A stretch of DNA of 64,000 nt, taken from positions 1 through 64,000 of the forward strand of contig CAVWBT010000002.1 in the NCBI GenBank assembly GCA_963753285.1, given 5' to 3'. Both the position numbers and the translations under genes were made by a program. Positions 16,619 through 25,999 of the stretch are shown here, piece by piece. Every line of letters starts with the position of its first letter. The first letter of the stretch is position 1. The DNA is from JAHEDH01 sp963753285 (GTDB lineage Bacteria > Actinomycetota > Acidimicrobiia > Spongiisociales > ZC4RG35). Below the pieces are notes generated by a model. It ran no database searches. It was not told the DNA's origin and worked only from the letters and a program-made list of their open reading frames with translations.

Positions 16619-17014
16619 TCACAGGTCGGCGGCGTCTACGGATGCGGCGAGGCCATCGAGGTCGCCGGCGGCGGGGATGTGATCCCACACCTTGACCCCC
16701 GCCAGCAACGTGGCGTACTCCTCAGCCTGGCCGGGCTTGACGACCACGCCGATCGGCACGTCGCTGCGGAGCTTCGTCTTGTAGCTCTGCAGGATCGCCC
16801 GGTGCTGATCGAGTTCGAGGTCGAGTTCGAAAACGACGCCGTGCGCGCCCTCGGCGAGTTCGCACCCCTCTCCCGTCAGGATCGGACAGACGTGGTCGCC
16901 GGGTCCATGGCACACCATCACCGGATGTCCCAGATTCTCCACGAACTCGGAATCCTCCGGCTTCCTGCCGGTCGGTATATCGAAGAGGATGTAACTCGCT
17001 GAACCGCTCTCCAT
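16619..17014 (-). CDS. Hypothetical protein, small alpha/beta
   Basis: 131 residues, soluble, no signal peptide or membrane segment. I recognise no family. It contains a Cys/His-bearing stretch VMVCHGPGDHVC and a later alpha/beta pattern (KLRSDVPIGVVVKPG). The ATG at 17014 is chosen because AAAGGAGG lies about 8 bases upstream, one of the strongest ribosome-binding sites in the window; a longer frame from 17038 would swallow it. Its neighbour upstream is an amino-acid permease 58 bases away on the same strand. Confidence 0.7.
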   Translation of the reverse strand: MESGSASYILFDIPTGRKPEDSEFVENLGHPVMVCHGPGDHVCPILTGEGCELAEGAHGVVFELDLELDQHRAILQSYKTKLRSDVPIGVVVKPGQAEEYATLLAGVKVWDHIPAAGDLDGLAASVDAADL

Positions 17015-17072
17015 GGTCGACCTCCTTTTGGTCAGCACGCCACGGCCGAGATGGAGCGACCAGAGTCGAAGG

Positions 17073-18386
17073 TCACCGAGCCGGTGACGTCCTGCTCGGT
17101 TGCGCCGGACCTCGACCGCCCCGAGTCCTGAGAAACCGATAAGCGAGGCCGAGGGCGAGTACGCCGGCGCCGATGCCCCAGGTGAGCGGGTCGACCCAGG
17201 AGCTCAAGAAGGCGCACGACGCCAAGCCGGCCCACGACGTCCAGCGGGGGAAACGACGCTGCTCGTCGGGGAGCTCGAGCGCGGCTGCGTTGGTGATGGC
17301 GTAGTAGAGCAGCACGGCGAACGCCGAGAACGACCAGGTCGCCCGGACGTCCCCGACCAGCGCGACGGCAGCGACCACGGCACCCGTGAGCACGACTGCG
17401 ACCGTCGGTGAGCCCTCAGCCGACACTCGGCCGAGCGCCTCCGGCATGTCACGCCGCCGACCCATCGCCAGCCACACCCGGGACAGCCCGAGGATCAGGT
17501 TCAACAGCACGCCGAGCATCGCCACGATCGCGCCGATCTCGACGATCTGCGCCCACGGCTGGTTCACGATCGGGGCCAACGGCGCGATCGAGGCCGAGAT
17601 GTCCGCCTGCGGATCGGCGTTGAACCATGTGGTGGCCGCGACGCTCGTGTACAACAGCGCCGAGACGGCGAGCGTCGTTACGACGGCCCGGGGGATCGTG
17701 ATCGCGGGGACCCGGACCTCCTCGCCCAACGTGGCGATGCGGCCGTACCCGGTGTACGCCACGAACATGAAGGCGGTCGCGGCGAGCAGATCGGACAGGC
17801 CCCACCCGGATTCGAGCGTCAGCCGGCTGCCGGTGAAGACCGGGTCGAGCCAGCCGGCTGCGACGAAGGTCGCCAGCGATCCGAGGGTGATGGCGACCAG
17901 CACCGCGTTCACCATGGCGGTGCGGCGGATGCCCGAGAGGATGAGCGCGGTGACCAGCACGGCAGCGCCGATCGCCAGCCCGAGCCGCACCGAGTCGTCG
18001 AGCCCCAGCAGCGCACCGAGGTAGCCGGCGAAGCCGAGTGCCGCGGTCGAGGCGCTGGCCGTCTTTGCGATCAGGAACAACCAGCCTGCGGTGAATCCCC
18101 ACCACGGGTTCAGGTACCGGTAGCCGTACTCGTACGTGCCGCCCGACACCGGGTGGGCGGCGGCCAGTTGTGCGCTCGACAGCCCGTTGAAGGTCGCCAC
18201 CAGCGCTGCCAGCGGGACGGCGAACAGCACCTCCCGGCCAAACAGTCCGAACGCGACGGCGATGGAGACGAAGACGCCTGTGCCGACGATGGAACCGAGC
18301 CCGGTGACGACGGCGCCCCACAGCCCGAGATCCCGGCGCAATGAGTTCGCAGTCGATGAGTGGTCGGGCGTCGATTGGTGGGCCAC
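17073..18386 (-). CDS. APC-family amino acid/polyamine permease
   Basis: About 437 residues and 12 hydrophobic segments. The first helix carries GLGSIVGTGVFVSI, the substrate-backbone-binding GSIxGxG motif of APC transporters. PVSGGTYEYGYRYLNPWWGF in helices 2-3 is also typical. Import of an amino acid or related amine by proton symport or exchange is likely, but the substrate is unknown. Start choice: GTG 18386 has AGGAG just upstream; the ATG at 18431 would add 15 residues and lacks a ribosome-binding site. It is divergent from the dehydrogenase gene. Confidence 0.83.
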   Translation of the reverse strand: MAHQSTPDHSSTANSLRRDLGLWGAVVTGLGSIVGTGVFVSIAVAFGLFGREVLFAVPLAALVATFNGLSSAQLAAAHPVSGGTYEYGYRYLNPWWGFTAGWLFLIAKTASASTAALGFAGYLGALLGLDDSVRLGLAIGAAVLVTALILSGIRRTAMVNAVLVAITLGSLATFVAAGWLDPVFTGSRLTLESGWGLSDLLAATAFMFVAYTGYGRIATLGEEVRVPAITIPRAVVTTLAVSALLYTSVAATTWFNADPQADISASIAPLAPIVNQPWAQIVEIGAIVAMLGVLLNLILGLSRVWLAMGRRRDMPEALGRVSAEGSPTVAVVLTGAVVAAVALVGDVRATWSFSAFAVLLYYAITNAAALELPDEQRRFPRWTSWAGLASCAFLSSWVDPLTWGIGAGVLALGLAYRFLRTRGGRGPAQPSRTSPAR

Positions 18387-18487
18387 GGCGCTCCTGGATG
18401 GTGAGCGTGGCACGGTACCGTTTCCGAGCATCAGGAGGGTGAACGGCCCCGCCCGCCGGGCCCGGCAGCGTCGTCACAGAGGAGCGC

Positions 18488-19432
18488 ATGAGAGCCGTCG
18501 TCTACGAGCGGTACGGAGGGCCAGGTGTCCTCCGCCTGGCCGAGGTGCCGATCCCGGAGCCTTCGCTGCGGCAGGTCCTGGTCGAGGTCGTCGCCACGTC
18601 GGTGAACCTGTCCGACTGGGAGGCGCTCCGCGGTTCGCCTGTGTATGCGCGGGTGTCCGGGCTCAGGGCGCCCCGAGCAACGATTCTCGGGTCGGACATC
18701 GCCGGACGGGTGGTGGAGGTTGGAGCGGATGTCACCCGATTCGCGCCCGGCGATCTGGTGTACGGCGACAATCTGGCGCTGAAGGGCGGGTTCGCCGAGT
18801 ACGCGGTCGTGCCCGACGCGGCACTGGCTCACAAGCCCGACGGTCTGACATTCGTCGAGGCATCGACCATTCCGCAGGCCGGGGCAATCGCCGATCAGGG
18901 GACGGCGGACCTCGGACCCGGCATGCGATGGCTCGTCAACGGTGGCGGCGGTGGATCGGGTTCGTTCGCGATCCAATTGGCCAAGGCGGCGGGCGCTCAC
19001 GTCACTGCGGTGGACAACGCGTCGAAACTGTCCTACATGCAGTCCCTCGGGGCGGACGAGGTGATCGACTACCGCCGGACCGACTTCACACGCACCGGTC
19101 AGCGATACGACCGGATTCTCGACCTGGTGGCCCAGCGCTCGGCCGCCTCGTACCGACGAGCGTTGGCAAAGGACGGACGCTACGCCTGCGTCGGCGGGTC
19201 GGTTCCGTCGATGCTTCGCATCGCCCTCGCCGGTCTCGTGTCGAATGGCCAATTGCGGGTGCTTGCGGTCGCGCAGGGTCCGGCGCACTTCTCACGCGTC
19301 GCCGAACTGTGTGTCGATGGTTCTCTCGCCATCCACGTAGATCGTGTGTTCGGACTCGATGAGGTACCGGAGGCTCTCACCCATCACGGTGAAGGCAGTG
19401 CGCTCGGCAAGGTCGTCGTGCGGATCGACTGA
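18488..19432 (+). CDS. Zinc-type alcohol dehydrogenase/quinone oxidoreductase-like protein
   Basis: 314-residue medium-chain dehydrogenase of the quinone-oxidoreductase branch. The N-terminal GroES-like domain begins MRAVVYERYGGP and has LGSDIAGRVVEVG. The Rossmann region is unusually glycine-rich at the cofactor turn (NGGGGGSGSFAIQLAKAAGA). No structural-zinc cysteine cluster is visible, as expected for the zinc-free subgroup. It is likely an NADPH-dependent reductase of enones or quinones. GAGGAG upstream of the ATG supports the start. Confidence 0.86.
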   Translation: MRAVVYERYGGPGVLRLAEVPIPEPSLRQVLVEVVATSVNLSDWEALRGSPVYARVSGLRAPRATILGSDIAGRVVEVGADVTRFAPGDLVYGDNLALKGGFAEYAVVPDAALAHKPDGLTFVEASTIPQAGAIADQGTADLGPGMRWLVNGGGGGSGSFAIQLAKAAGAHVTAVDNASKLSYMQSLGADEVIDYRRTDFTRTGQRYDRILDLVAQRSAASYRRALAKDGRYACVGGSVPSMLRIALAGLVSNGQLRVLAVAQGPAHFSRVAELCVDGSLAIHVDRVFGLDEVPEALTHHGEGSALGKVVVRID

Positions 19433-19439
19433 GGTCCGC

Positions 19440-20126
19440 TCACCACATCGGCCATGGGACGGCGGGGCGGTGAGTCGGGGGGAGTGGATGTGTCTTCGCA
19501 GACAGCAATGATTTGACCCGGTGCACCGCTGCGTCCGCTTCTGCTTCGCCCAGCATCTCCGCCATCCGGTCCGCGAGACCGTTGGCGAGCGCTTCTCGGA
19601 GGCGCTCGACCGCGTCGAGCAACGCGGGTGGGATCGCCTGGCCGGCGAAGCCCCACAGCACGGTCCTGAGCTTGTCCATCGGATGAAAGGTCAGGCCCTG
19701 GTCGATGCCCCACACGCGGCCGGTTCCCGCCTCGCGGAGAAGATGCCCGACCTTCCGGTCGGCGTTGTTGGCGACGATGTCGAACACGGCAAACGGCCAC
19801 AGTGAGGGTTCCAGGTCATCCTCGAACCAGGGTCGTGGGTCGAAGTCGACGTCCTCGTCGAGAAACCGCTGTGCCGAGCCGGGGCCGTACACGCCGTCCG
19901 CTTCGAGCGTGAGTGGGATGATGTCCAGCCCCATCGCGGCGCTCACTTCATATGAGATGATCTCTCGACGCGAGAGGGTTTGATAGGGGAAGTCCCAGAG
20001 CGGTGACTCACCCTGATCCGGCTTGTAGACCCACATTTCCCCCTCGGAGTCGCGCGCCAACAACGTGGCGTTCGAGGCATAGGGCAATCGCCCGACCACC
20101 TCCACGATCTCCACGGTTGCCGTCAT
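19440..20126 (-). CDS. SCO1664-family predicted kinase (PI3/4-kinase-like)
   Basis: 228 residues, the TIGR03843-type family conserved in actinobacteria and distantly related to phosphatidylinositol kinases. Motifs seen are VYKPDQGESPLWDFP near the N-terminus (Lys likely phosphate-binding), VFDIVANNADRKVGHLL (catalytic-loop-like, NADRK) and WGIDQGLTFH (metal-binding DxG-like). It is the last of three genes in the order phosphomutase, DUF3090, kinase, with only one base separating it from the DUF3090 stop. The conserved trio suggests a shared phosphorylated substrate, which is not known. Confidence 0.88.
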   Translation of the reverse strand: MTATVEIVEVVGRLPYASNATLLARDSEGEMWVYKPDQGESPLWDFPYQTLSRREIISYEVSAAMGLDIIPLTLEADGVYGPGSAQRFLDEDVDFDPRPWFEDDLEPSLWPFAVFDIVANNADRKVGHLLREAGTGRVWGIDQGLTFHPMDKLRTVLWGFAGQAIPPALLDAVERLREALANGLADRMAEMLGEAEADAAVHRVKSLLSAKTHPLPPTHRPAVPWPMW

Positions 20127-20127
20127 G

Positions 20128-20628
20128 TCAGTCGCTGTGATGGCCGTTCCGGGCGGCGCATTGATGGCCGGCAGGGTTCATCGGCAGCTTGCACCACGGG
20201 CACGTCGGACGGCCGGCTTCGACCACATCGATGGCGACCTTGGCCATGGCCCGGAACTGTTCGGGGGCGATCACGAAGGTGATGCCGTCTTCGCCTTCGA
20301 TGTCCTCGACGGTGATCGTGAGCAGCTCCGATGGGGCAAGCGCGATCGAGATCTCGCCGATTCGGAACCGCTCGCCGTCGATCCCGGGATCTTGCACATG
20401 CATCCCGGCGGCGATCAACCGGTCGACGGCGACGTCGTCCGACGAGATGCCACTGGCGTCGAGGATCGCCACGCCCTGCGTGGCGAGCGCATTGATCTGG
20501 GTCTTCTCGGCGAGCATCGTCGTGAGCTCGCCGTTGGCGGTCACCTGGAGGTAGAAGCGGCGGTTTCCCGGCTCTCCGATGGCGCCGGCGACGATCCGCT
20601 CGGCCGGCCCGAGGTCTTCTATGTCCAT
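20128..20628 (-). CDS. DUF3090-family protein
   Basis: 166 residues, the middle gene of the actinobacterial trio (TIGR03847-type). The body is a beta-rich domain (NRRFYLQVTANGELTTMLAEKTQ). The C-terminus has CPWCKLPMNPAGHQC, a plausible zinc-binding knuckle. Its start overlaps the phosphomutase stop by 10 bases, so translation is probably coupled. The function is unknown; context ties it to the flanking kinase-like and phosphomutase-like proteins. Confidence 0.88.
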   Translation of the reverse strand: MDIEDLGPAERIVAGAIGEPGNRRFYLQVTANGELTTMLAEKTQINALATQGVAILDASGISSDDVAVDRLIAAGMHVQDPGIDGERFRIGEISIALAPSELLTITVEDIEGEDGITFVIAPEQFRAMAKVAIDVVEAGRPTCPWCKLPMNPAGHQCAARNGHHSD

Positions 20629-21230
20629 GTCGATGGATCCCCGTTCGTGTTGACCGCAACCACTCGCGGGATGCCTCCCGACGGCAGGTCGAGCACCGTC
20701 ACCGAGGCGGGGCTGGTCCCGATCCGTTGAAACTGATCGAGGGGTGAACCGACGTAGTGGGCGACGATCGATTTGATGATGTCCGAATGGCTCACGGCGA
20801 CGACGGTGTCCTTCCTGTGGCGAGCGGCGAGCTCCTCACAGGCGTTGACAGCCCGCTTCTGGGCGTCACTGATCGCCTCGCCATCGGGGAAGACCATGCG
20901 ACTGGGCGTCATCTGCACCGTTCGCCATGCCTTGAGCTTGTAGAGGCTCTTCAGCGTCCGGCCGGACCAGGCCCCGTAGTCGACCTCGAGGAATCCGTCG
21001 TTGCGTATCGGTTCGAGCCCGTGAACGGCGGCGACCTCCTGGGCGGTTTCCCAGGTTCGCTCGATCGGTGAGGCGTACACCGCCTTGATCTTGACGTCGG
21101 AGAGTCGCTCCGCCGTTGCTCTGGCGATTTCGGTTCCGCGTTCGCCCAGCGAGACCCCGGGCAGTCTGCCGGTGAGCTTGGTGCCCGTCTCGGGGGTGGG
21201 GGCGTGTCGGATCAACAGGATTCTGGCCAT
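20619..21230 (-). CDS. MSMEG_4193-family histidine phosphatase/phosphomutase
   Basis: 203 residues of the histidine phosphatase superfamily. The catalytic RHG-type motif is LIRHAPTPETG at residues 6-16, with His8 the phosphoacceptor; VVAVSHSDI supplies the second His. It belongs to the TIGR03848-type subgroup found with the SCO1664-like kinase and DUF3090 gene, where a phosphomutase role has been proposed from context. First gene of its three-gene operon; the promoter should lie in the 50 bases before 21283, but no clear -10 box is seen. Confidence 0.88.
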   Translation of the reverse strand: MARILLIRHAPTPETGTKLTGRLPGVSLGERGTEIARATAERLSDVKIKAVYASPIERTWETAQEVAAVHGLEPIRNDGFLEVDYGAWSGRTLKSLYKLKAWRTVQMTPSRMVFPDGEAISDAQKRAVNACEELAARHRKDTVVAVSHSDIIKSIVAHYVGSPLDQFQRIGTSPASVTVLDLPSGGIPRVVAVNTNGDPSTWT

Positions 21231-21282
21231 CGGTGGCCGAGGGTAGAGGCTCGCGGGCCCAACAGGTACGGGTCGGGGCGGC

Positions 21283-21966
21283 TCAGAGGAGTCGCTGGAC
21301 CTTGGCAGGCGCGGTGAGGTCGGGTCGGTTGTTCCGCACGCTGTTCACATCCGAGTCGACGGCATGTTCGGCGATCATCTCGTGATCGATCGGCTGAAGC
21401 AGGTTCTCGATCTCCTCGGGATCGGTGAGGTCCCGATCGAGCCACGCGTCCCACACGCTCGGGTCGAGCACCAGTGGGGTTCGCTCGTGGATGCCGGCGA
21501 TCACGCCCTTGGCCTCGGTGGTGATGATCGTCGTGGTGCGGACGAACTCGCCGGTATCGGGGTCCTTCCATGTCGACCAGAGCCCTGCGAAGCCCATCGG
21601 GTAGCCGTCCGCTCGGTAGACGAAGTGAGGGGTTCGTCCCCGGTCCTTCGGTTCCCACTCATAGAACCCGTTGGCGGGGATCAGGCACCGCTTCCGGCGG
21701 AACGAGTCCCGGAACATCGGCTTCGTGGCGATGGTTTCGGCTCGAGCGTTGATCTGCATGCCCCTGCGGTCCTTGGCCCAGTGCGGGATGAAGCCCCACT
21801 GCATCGTTCCCAGCAAACGCTCGGACTCCCACTCGGCGACGGCGTACACGGGGTCGGTCGGCGCGACGTTGTAGTTGGGCTCCAGAGACTCAGTCGTGAT
21901 GCGATCCACGTGAAAGAACTCGACGTAGTCATCGGCGTCACCGGCGAGCACATATCGACCGCACAT
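21283..21966 (-). CDS. SOS response-associated peptidase (SRAP/YedK/HMCES-like)
   Basis: 227 residues. The start MCGRY places the catalytic Cys2 at the mature N-terminus after Met removal. NARAETI, CLIPANGFYEW and the His in IAGIHERTP complete the SRAP active site. Family members form a thiazolidine crosslink with abasic sites in single-stranded DNA and protect them. The ATG at 21966 is fixed by this strict N-terminus, although the frame is open much further upstream across another gene. It begins 14 bases after the DUF1023 gene, so the two may be co-transcribed. Confidence 0.9.
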   Translation of the reverse strand: MCGRYVLAGDADDYVEFFHVDRITTESLEPNYNVAPTDPVYAVAEWESERLLGTMQWGFIPHWAKDRRGMQINARAETIATKPMFRDSFRRKRCLIPANGFYEWEPKDRGRTPHFVYRADGYPMGFAGLWSTWKDPDTGEFVRTTTIITTEAKGVIAGIHERTPLVLDPSVWDAWLDRDLTDPEEIENLLQPIDHEMIAEHAVDSDVNSVRNNRPDLTAPAKVQRLL

Positions 21967-21980
21967 GGGCTCGGAGGCTA

Positions 21981-23636
21981 TCAGCGCTGGTCGGGATGGG
22001 TTCCCGTCACGATCTGGGCGACTGCGTCGAGACTCGTGCTGTCGGGATCCATGTACGAGGAGTGGCCGTCGACGTCCGCGGTCGAGATCTCGACCGCCCC
22101 GAAGTCTTCGTGTGCCGGGTTGAGGCCATGTGAGAGGCCCTTGATGTCTCCATCTGGGTCCGTCTTGCAGGAGTCGGTGACCCATGCGAGCGGACCCGTG
22201 ACAGGGCTCACCAGCCAGCGCAGCCCGGTCAGCCAACCCGCGTCGACGATCTTCTCGGGGCAGAGGACGCTGCCCCATCCGGAGCGGCCGACGATCCAGT
22301 CGGTGTCCGAGACGCCGGCGAACACCTGTGCATCGGGTTCCAGATCCGCGTCTGCTGCGTGGTCCAGACGTGTGCCCGGACTCCCGAGGAGCACCAGGTC
22401 GTCGGCTGCGAGTCCCTGGGCTGCCGACTCCGCAGCCAGCACCGTGCCGTAGGAGTGTGCAACGACAGTCACGTGCGCGTCGCCCGGCAGGGACGCAACG
22501 AACGACCGCAGCTCCGCCTCGTGTTCGACGGCACGGCCCTTCGACACGGCATTGACCAGCTCCGGAGTGTCGTATCCCAGCCACGCCACGACCGCGGTTC
22601 GTTGGTCAATTGCCGAAGCCCCGACCCAGAGATCCTTCGCATTGCGCCCGAGCTGGTCGTCGAAGTTCTCGATCGTGTTCATGATTCCCGGCACGACCAC
22701 GGCGATGTGCCGAGCTCGGGCGAGATCGCCGAACACCTCGACGGCACGGCCATCGCCGATGGGATCCCATTCGAGCATCTGCCGTCCGGGCGAGAGGAAC
22801 CGCCGGTGCAATGCATGCTTCTCGTTCAGGTGAACCAGTGCCATCGACTCCCACCACGTCCGCTCAGCCCACGGCACGGCCTCGATCTCGGTGATGGCCA
22901 CTCCGAGCGAATCGACGTACCGATGGATCTCCGATCTCGTGTCTGCGATCCGAGGGAGGATCCAGGCTCGATCATCTGCGGGAATGGCCATGTGGTGACC
23001 GATTGCCGCGCCGGTGATGCGGCCGAACCGCGGGGTATCGAGCAACTCGTCGAGGTGGGCGGCGACCAGCATGTCCCGCAGGTGGATGGCTTCGACGAGT
23101 TCGCCGGCCGCGTCGATCGCACGCCTGAGGCTGAGGTCGGCGTCGCGCCGAGCGTCCTCGGCTCGGTGTCGTGCGTGGACGGCAAGCTGTCGGAGACGTT
23201 CACTCTCCTCCAAGGAGGCGGGGTCGGTTCTCGCCGCGAACGTCGCCTCGAGCGCGAGTGACTCTGCCACCGCCTGGCTCGTCTTGGCGTTCGACTCGGC
23301 TGTATGCAGGGACTCGGCCAGTGCCGAGATCTGCAAACGCGTCGACTGGATCATCGGTATGAGTTGTCGGACGGCGGTCGTTGCCTGGTCGATGGCTTCA
23401 GGGACAATGTCGATGCCGATACGGATTCGATCGAATTCGATCCGGTGGGCGTTCGCTGACTGTCCCCGCCAGGCCATCGGTCGAGGGTCGGAGTTCCCGG
23501 CGCGGATGTGCGCTGCGAGCACGCCGAGCCCATCGAGGGTGTGTTGCAGTTCGTCGGGATCGAGCGCCGGCCATGCGAGCGCGTGGTGCGGGCGATGCAT
23601 GAAAGGGAACATGCCGGGCTGGATCCGGCGCAACAA
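21981..23636 (-). CDS. DUF1023 alpha/beta hydrolase with helical N-terminus
   Basis: Up to 551 residues. The first 250 form helical bundles with WXG100-like and coiled-coil character. The C-terminal half is an alpha/beta hydrolase: VVVPGIMNTIENF, nucleophile elbow VVAHSYGTV, and the final SSYMDPDS region typical of DUF1023 proteins. Such proteins occur as secreted or type VII-linked effectors and cell-wall-associated enzymes in actinobacteria; here no signal peptide is visible. The start is uncertain among ATGs at 23636, 23612 and 23600, none with a clear ribosome-binding site. Confidence 0.78.
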   Translation of the reverse strand: MLRRIQPGMFPFMHRPHHALAWPALDPDELQHTLDGLGVLAAHIRAGNSDPRPMAWRGQSANAHRIEFDRIRIGIDIVPEAIDQATTAVRQLIPMIQSTRLQISALAESLHTAESNAKTSQAVAESLALEATFAARTDPASLEESERLRQLAVHARHRAEDARRDADLSLRRAIDAAGELVEAIHLRDMLVAAHLDELLDTPRFGRITGAAIGHHMAIPADDRAWILPRIADTRSEIHRYVDSLGVAITEIEAVPWAERTWWESMALVHLNEKHALHRRFLSPGRQMLEWDPIGDGRAVEVFGDLARARHIAVVVPGIMNTIENFDDQLGRNAKDLWVGASAIDQRTAVVAWLGYDTPELVNAVSKGRAVEHEAELRSFVASLPGDAHVTVVAHSYGTVLAAESAAQGLAADDLVLLGSPGTRLDHAADADLEPDAQVFAGVSDTDWIVGRSGWGSVLCPEKIVDAGWLTGLRWLVSPVTGPLAWVTDSCKTDPDGDIKGLSHGLNPAHEDFGAVEISTADVDGHSSYMDPDSTSLDAVAQIVTGTHPDQR

Positions 23637-23742
23637 GGGGGTCGTGAACAGGGACCTTCTTCACGTTCGAAGTGACTGGCGGCCCTGCGACCGAGGATCC
23701 GCAAGCCTCAATGTGGCCCCTGAGTGCGACTGGGAGGTGCAC

Positions 23743-25936
23743 ATGAAGGTCACGCGTCGTGACTTCGTCAAGCTCTCAGCTGCGTCCGGGGCAGGGCTGT
23801 GGCTGAGTTCGAAGATTGGATACACCGCACGAGCGTTTGCGGCGACTCAAGGGCCAGGGCTCAGCGACCCTGCGATGCAACCCAAGTTCGCCAACTATGT
23901 GCCGAACGCGCTGGACCCTGGGTTCATCTTCCGCCCGAAGAAGGGCAAGATCACGGTTGACGTGCAGCAGACGGTCGCAGGCAACTGGCCTGGTCGGTCC
24001 GGACGGCGTGACGCCGGTGCCGACCACCGTCTGGGGATACGGCGACAAGGGGCTCAACACCTGGCCCGGCCGGACATTCGAGGTGAGGAGCTATGAGCCG
24101 CTCGAGGTGAAGTGGCAGAACAAACTGGTCGACCCCGACACGAGTCTGCCGCTGCCATTCCTGATCACCGGGAAAGACAACACCGCTATCGGATACGGGG
24201 ACTACACAGGCAGGCCGGTTGTCGATGAAAGCCTCCACTGGGCGTACAGCCTCCACGGGTACGAGGGCTACTCGATCGAGAACGACGGCGTCCCGATCGT
24301 GCCGCACGTACACGGCGGCCATTCCGACTTCCAGTTCGACGGAAACCCGGAGTTCTTCTTCAGTCCGGGATACGCGATTCGCGGACCGCAATGGGTCGAG
24401 AAGAAGTACATCTACGACAACAGCCAGCCTGCCGGGACGGTGTGGTATCACGACCACGCGCTCGGCATCACGCGGCTGAATGTCTATGCCGGAATGGCAG
24501 GGTTCTTCATCATTCGTGATGACTTCGACACCGGCGAGTTCGGGAACGCGCTCGATCTCCCGGCATACCCATACGAGGCGGCGTTCGCCATCCAGGACAA
24601 GATGTTCAAGGACACGGGCGAGCTGTTCTACCCGGCCTTCCCGGGTGACCCGTTCTACGACGACTTCATCACGGGTGAGGGGGCAATCCTTCCTTCGGGC
24701 AAGTTCCCCGATGGGGGGCCGACAGGGCTCGCCGAGTTCTTCGGCGATCACATGGTCGTCAACGGGATCATCTGGCCGAAGATGGACGTGGAGCCGAGAA
24801 ACTACCGGCTGCGGTTCCTCAACGGCTGCGACAGCAGGTTCCTGGCGATTCAGTTCTTCGAGGTGCCGGCCGGTGCCACGGACTTCTCGTCCGCCACGGG
24901 ACCGCTGCCCTTCACAGTGATCGGCAGCGACCAGGGTCTGGCGTCGAGCCCGACCACCGTCGACACGCTGCTGTCGGAGACCGGTTCTCGCTACGACATC
25001 ATCTTCGACTTCAACGCCGTCACTCTGGGCAACCGCGTGATCGTCAAGAACATCGGCGGTGACGAGCCGTTCGGCGGCGACATCCCCGGCCCGCAGGTGT
25101 TCGGCGAGACCGATCGGATCATGGCGTTCGACGTCGTGCTGCCGCTGGACGAGGACGTGCCCGACGTGACGCCGGCGGGCATTGCCGTCTATGCGGGCTC
25201 CCGGATCCTGGACTACGCCAATTACGACCAGCCCGCAACCCCGGATCGCGTCCGCAAGGTGGCGCTGTTCGAGGGCAAGGACGAGTACGGGCGACTCCAG
25301 CCGCTGCTCGGCACCGCCGAACCGGCGACCGACTACGACGGGAATCCGGTCTATTGGCCGGACGACGAGGTCTACCGGTTCGCCGGGTTGGTCGACGAGG
25401 ATAACGAGATGCTCCCGATGGAGGGTTCGATCGCCTGGCACAGCCCGACGACCGAGAACCCGGCGCTCGACTCCACCGAGGAGTGGGAGATCTGGAACAT
25501 GACGGGCGACGCCCACCCGGTCCATCTCCATCTCGTGCACTTCGAGATCCTCGGACGTCAGGAGATCGTGTTCGACTCCCAGGTCGACGGAGATGGGTTC
25601 ATCCCGGTCGGTACCACCCCAGACGACGACGGTGTCTATCTCGTGATGCAACCAACGGTCCAGCACAACTCGATTGCCGGTGATCCGGACACCTACGGGA
25701 TGGGCTTCCGGATCGTCCACCCAACAGACGCGAATCTTGCCTATGGGCCGGCGGTACCGCGGCCGGCGGAGTACGTCGAGAATGCCCCGAAGGACATGGT
25801 GACTGCGCTACCGGGCCAGATCACTCGGATCAAGGCGACGTTCGACAAGCCAGGTCGGTATGTGTGGCACTGTCACATCCTGTCCCACGAGGACCACGAG
25901 ATGATGCGCGTGCTGCACGTCGGACCAGGGGCGTAG
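23743..25936 (+). CDS. TAT-exported multicopper oxidase, reading frame broken by one base
   Basis: CotA/bilirubin-oxidase-like three-domain multicopper oxidase of about 730 residues. A TAT signal (TRRDFVKLSAASGAG) starts at the ATG at 23743, preceded by GGGAGG. All copper motifs are present: HVHGG, WYHDHALG, HPVHLHLVHF and WHCHILSHEDHEMM, giving type 1, 2 and 3 sites. The frame of the signal peptide runs into noise near 23990, while homology resumes one base out of phase at TGLVGPDG. One extra base in GCAGGCAAC at about 23983-23990 explains it. This may be a sequencing error or a recent mutation. Expected role: periplasmic oxidation of metals or phenolics with O2. Confidence 0.82.
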
Positions 25937-25950
25937 CCAGGAGGTGAGGT

Positions 25951-25970
25951 GCGCCTCGTCCCCGAGGTGC
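25951..25970. terminator. Hairpin after the multicopper oxidase gene
   Basis: GCGCCTCG/CGAGGTGC, 8 pairs including one G-T, with a 4-base TCCC loop, 14 bases past the stop and between convergent genes. Confidence 0.5.
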
Positions 25971-25999
25971 ACGAAATCTCGAGAGGCGTCGATCGGCCG

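Noticed and set aside
16619..17014. Receiver-domain (response regulator-like) reading of the 131-residue protein
   Set aside because: The order of acidic residues and Lys does not fit a receiver domain; left as hypothetical.
23951..25720. 589-codon open frame on the minus strand
   Set aside because: It is antisense to the multicopper oxidase, has no recognisable motif and shows the low-complexity Arg/Val/Asp composition of a GC-rich shadow frame.
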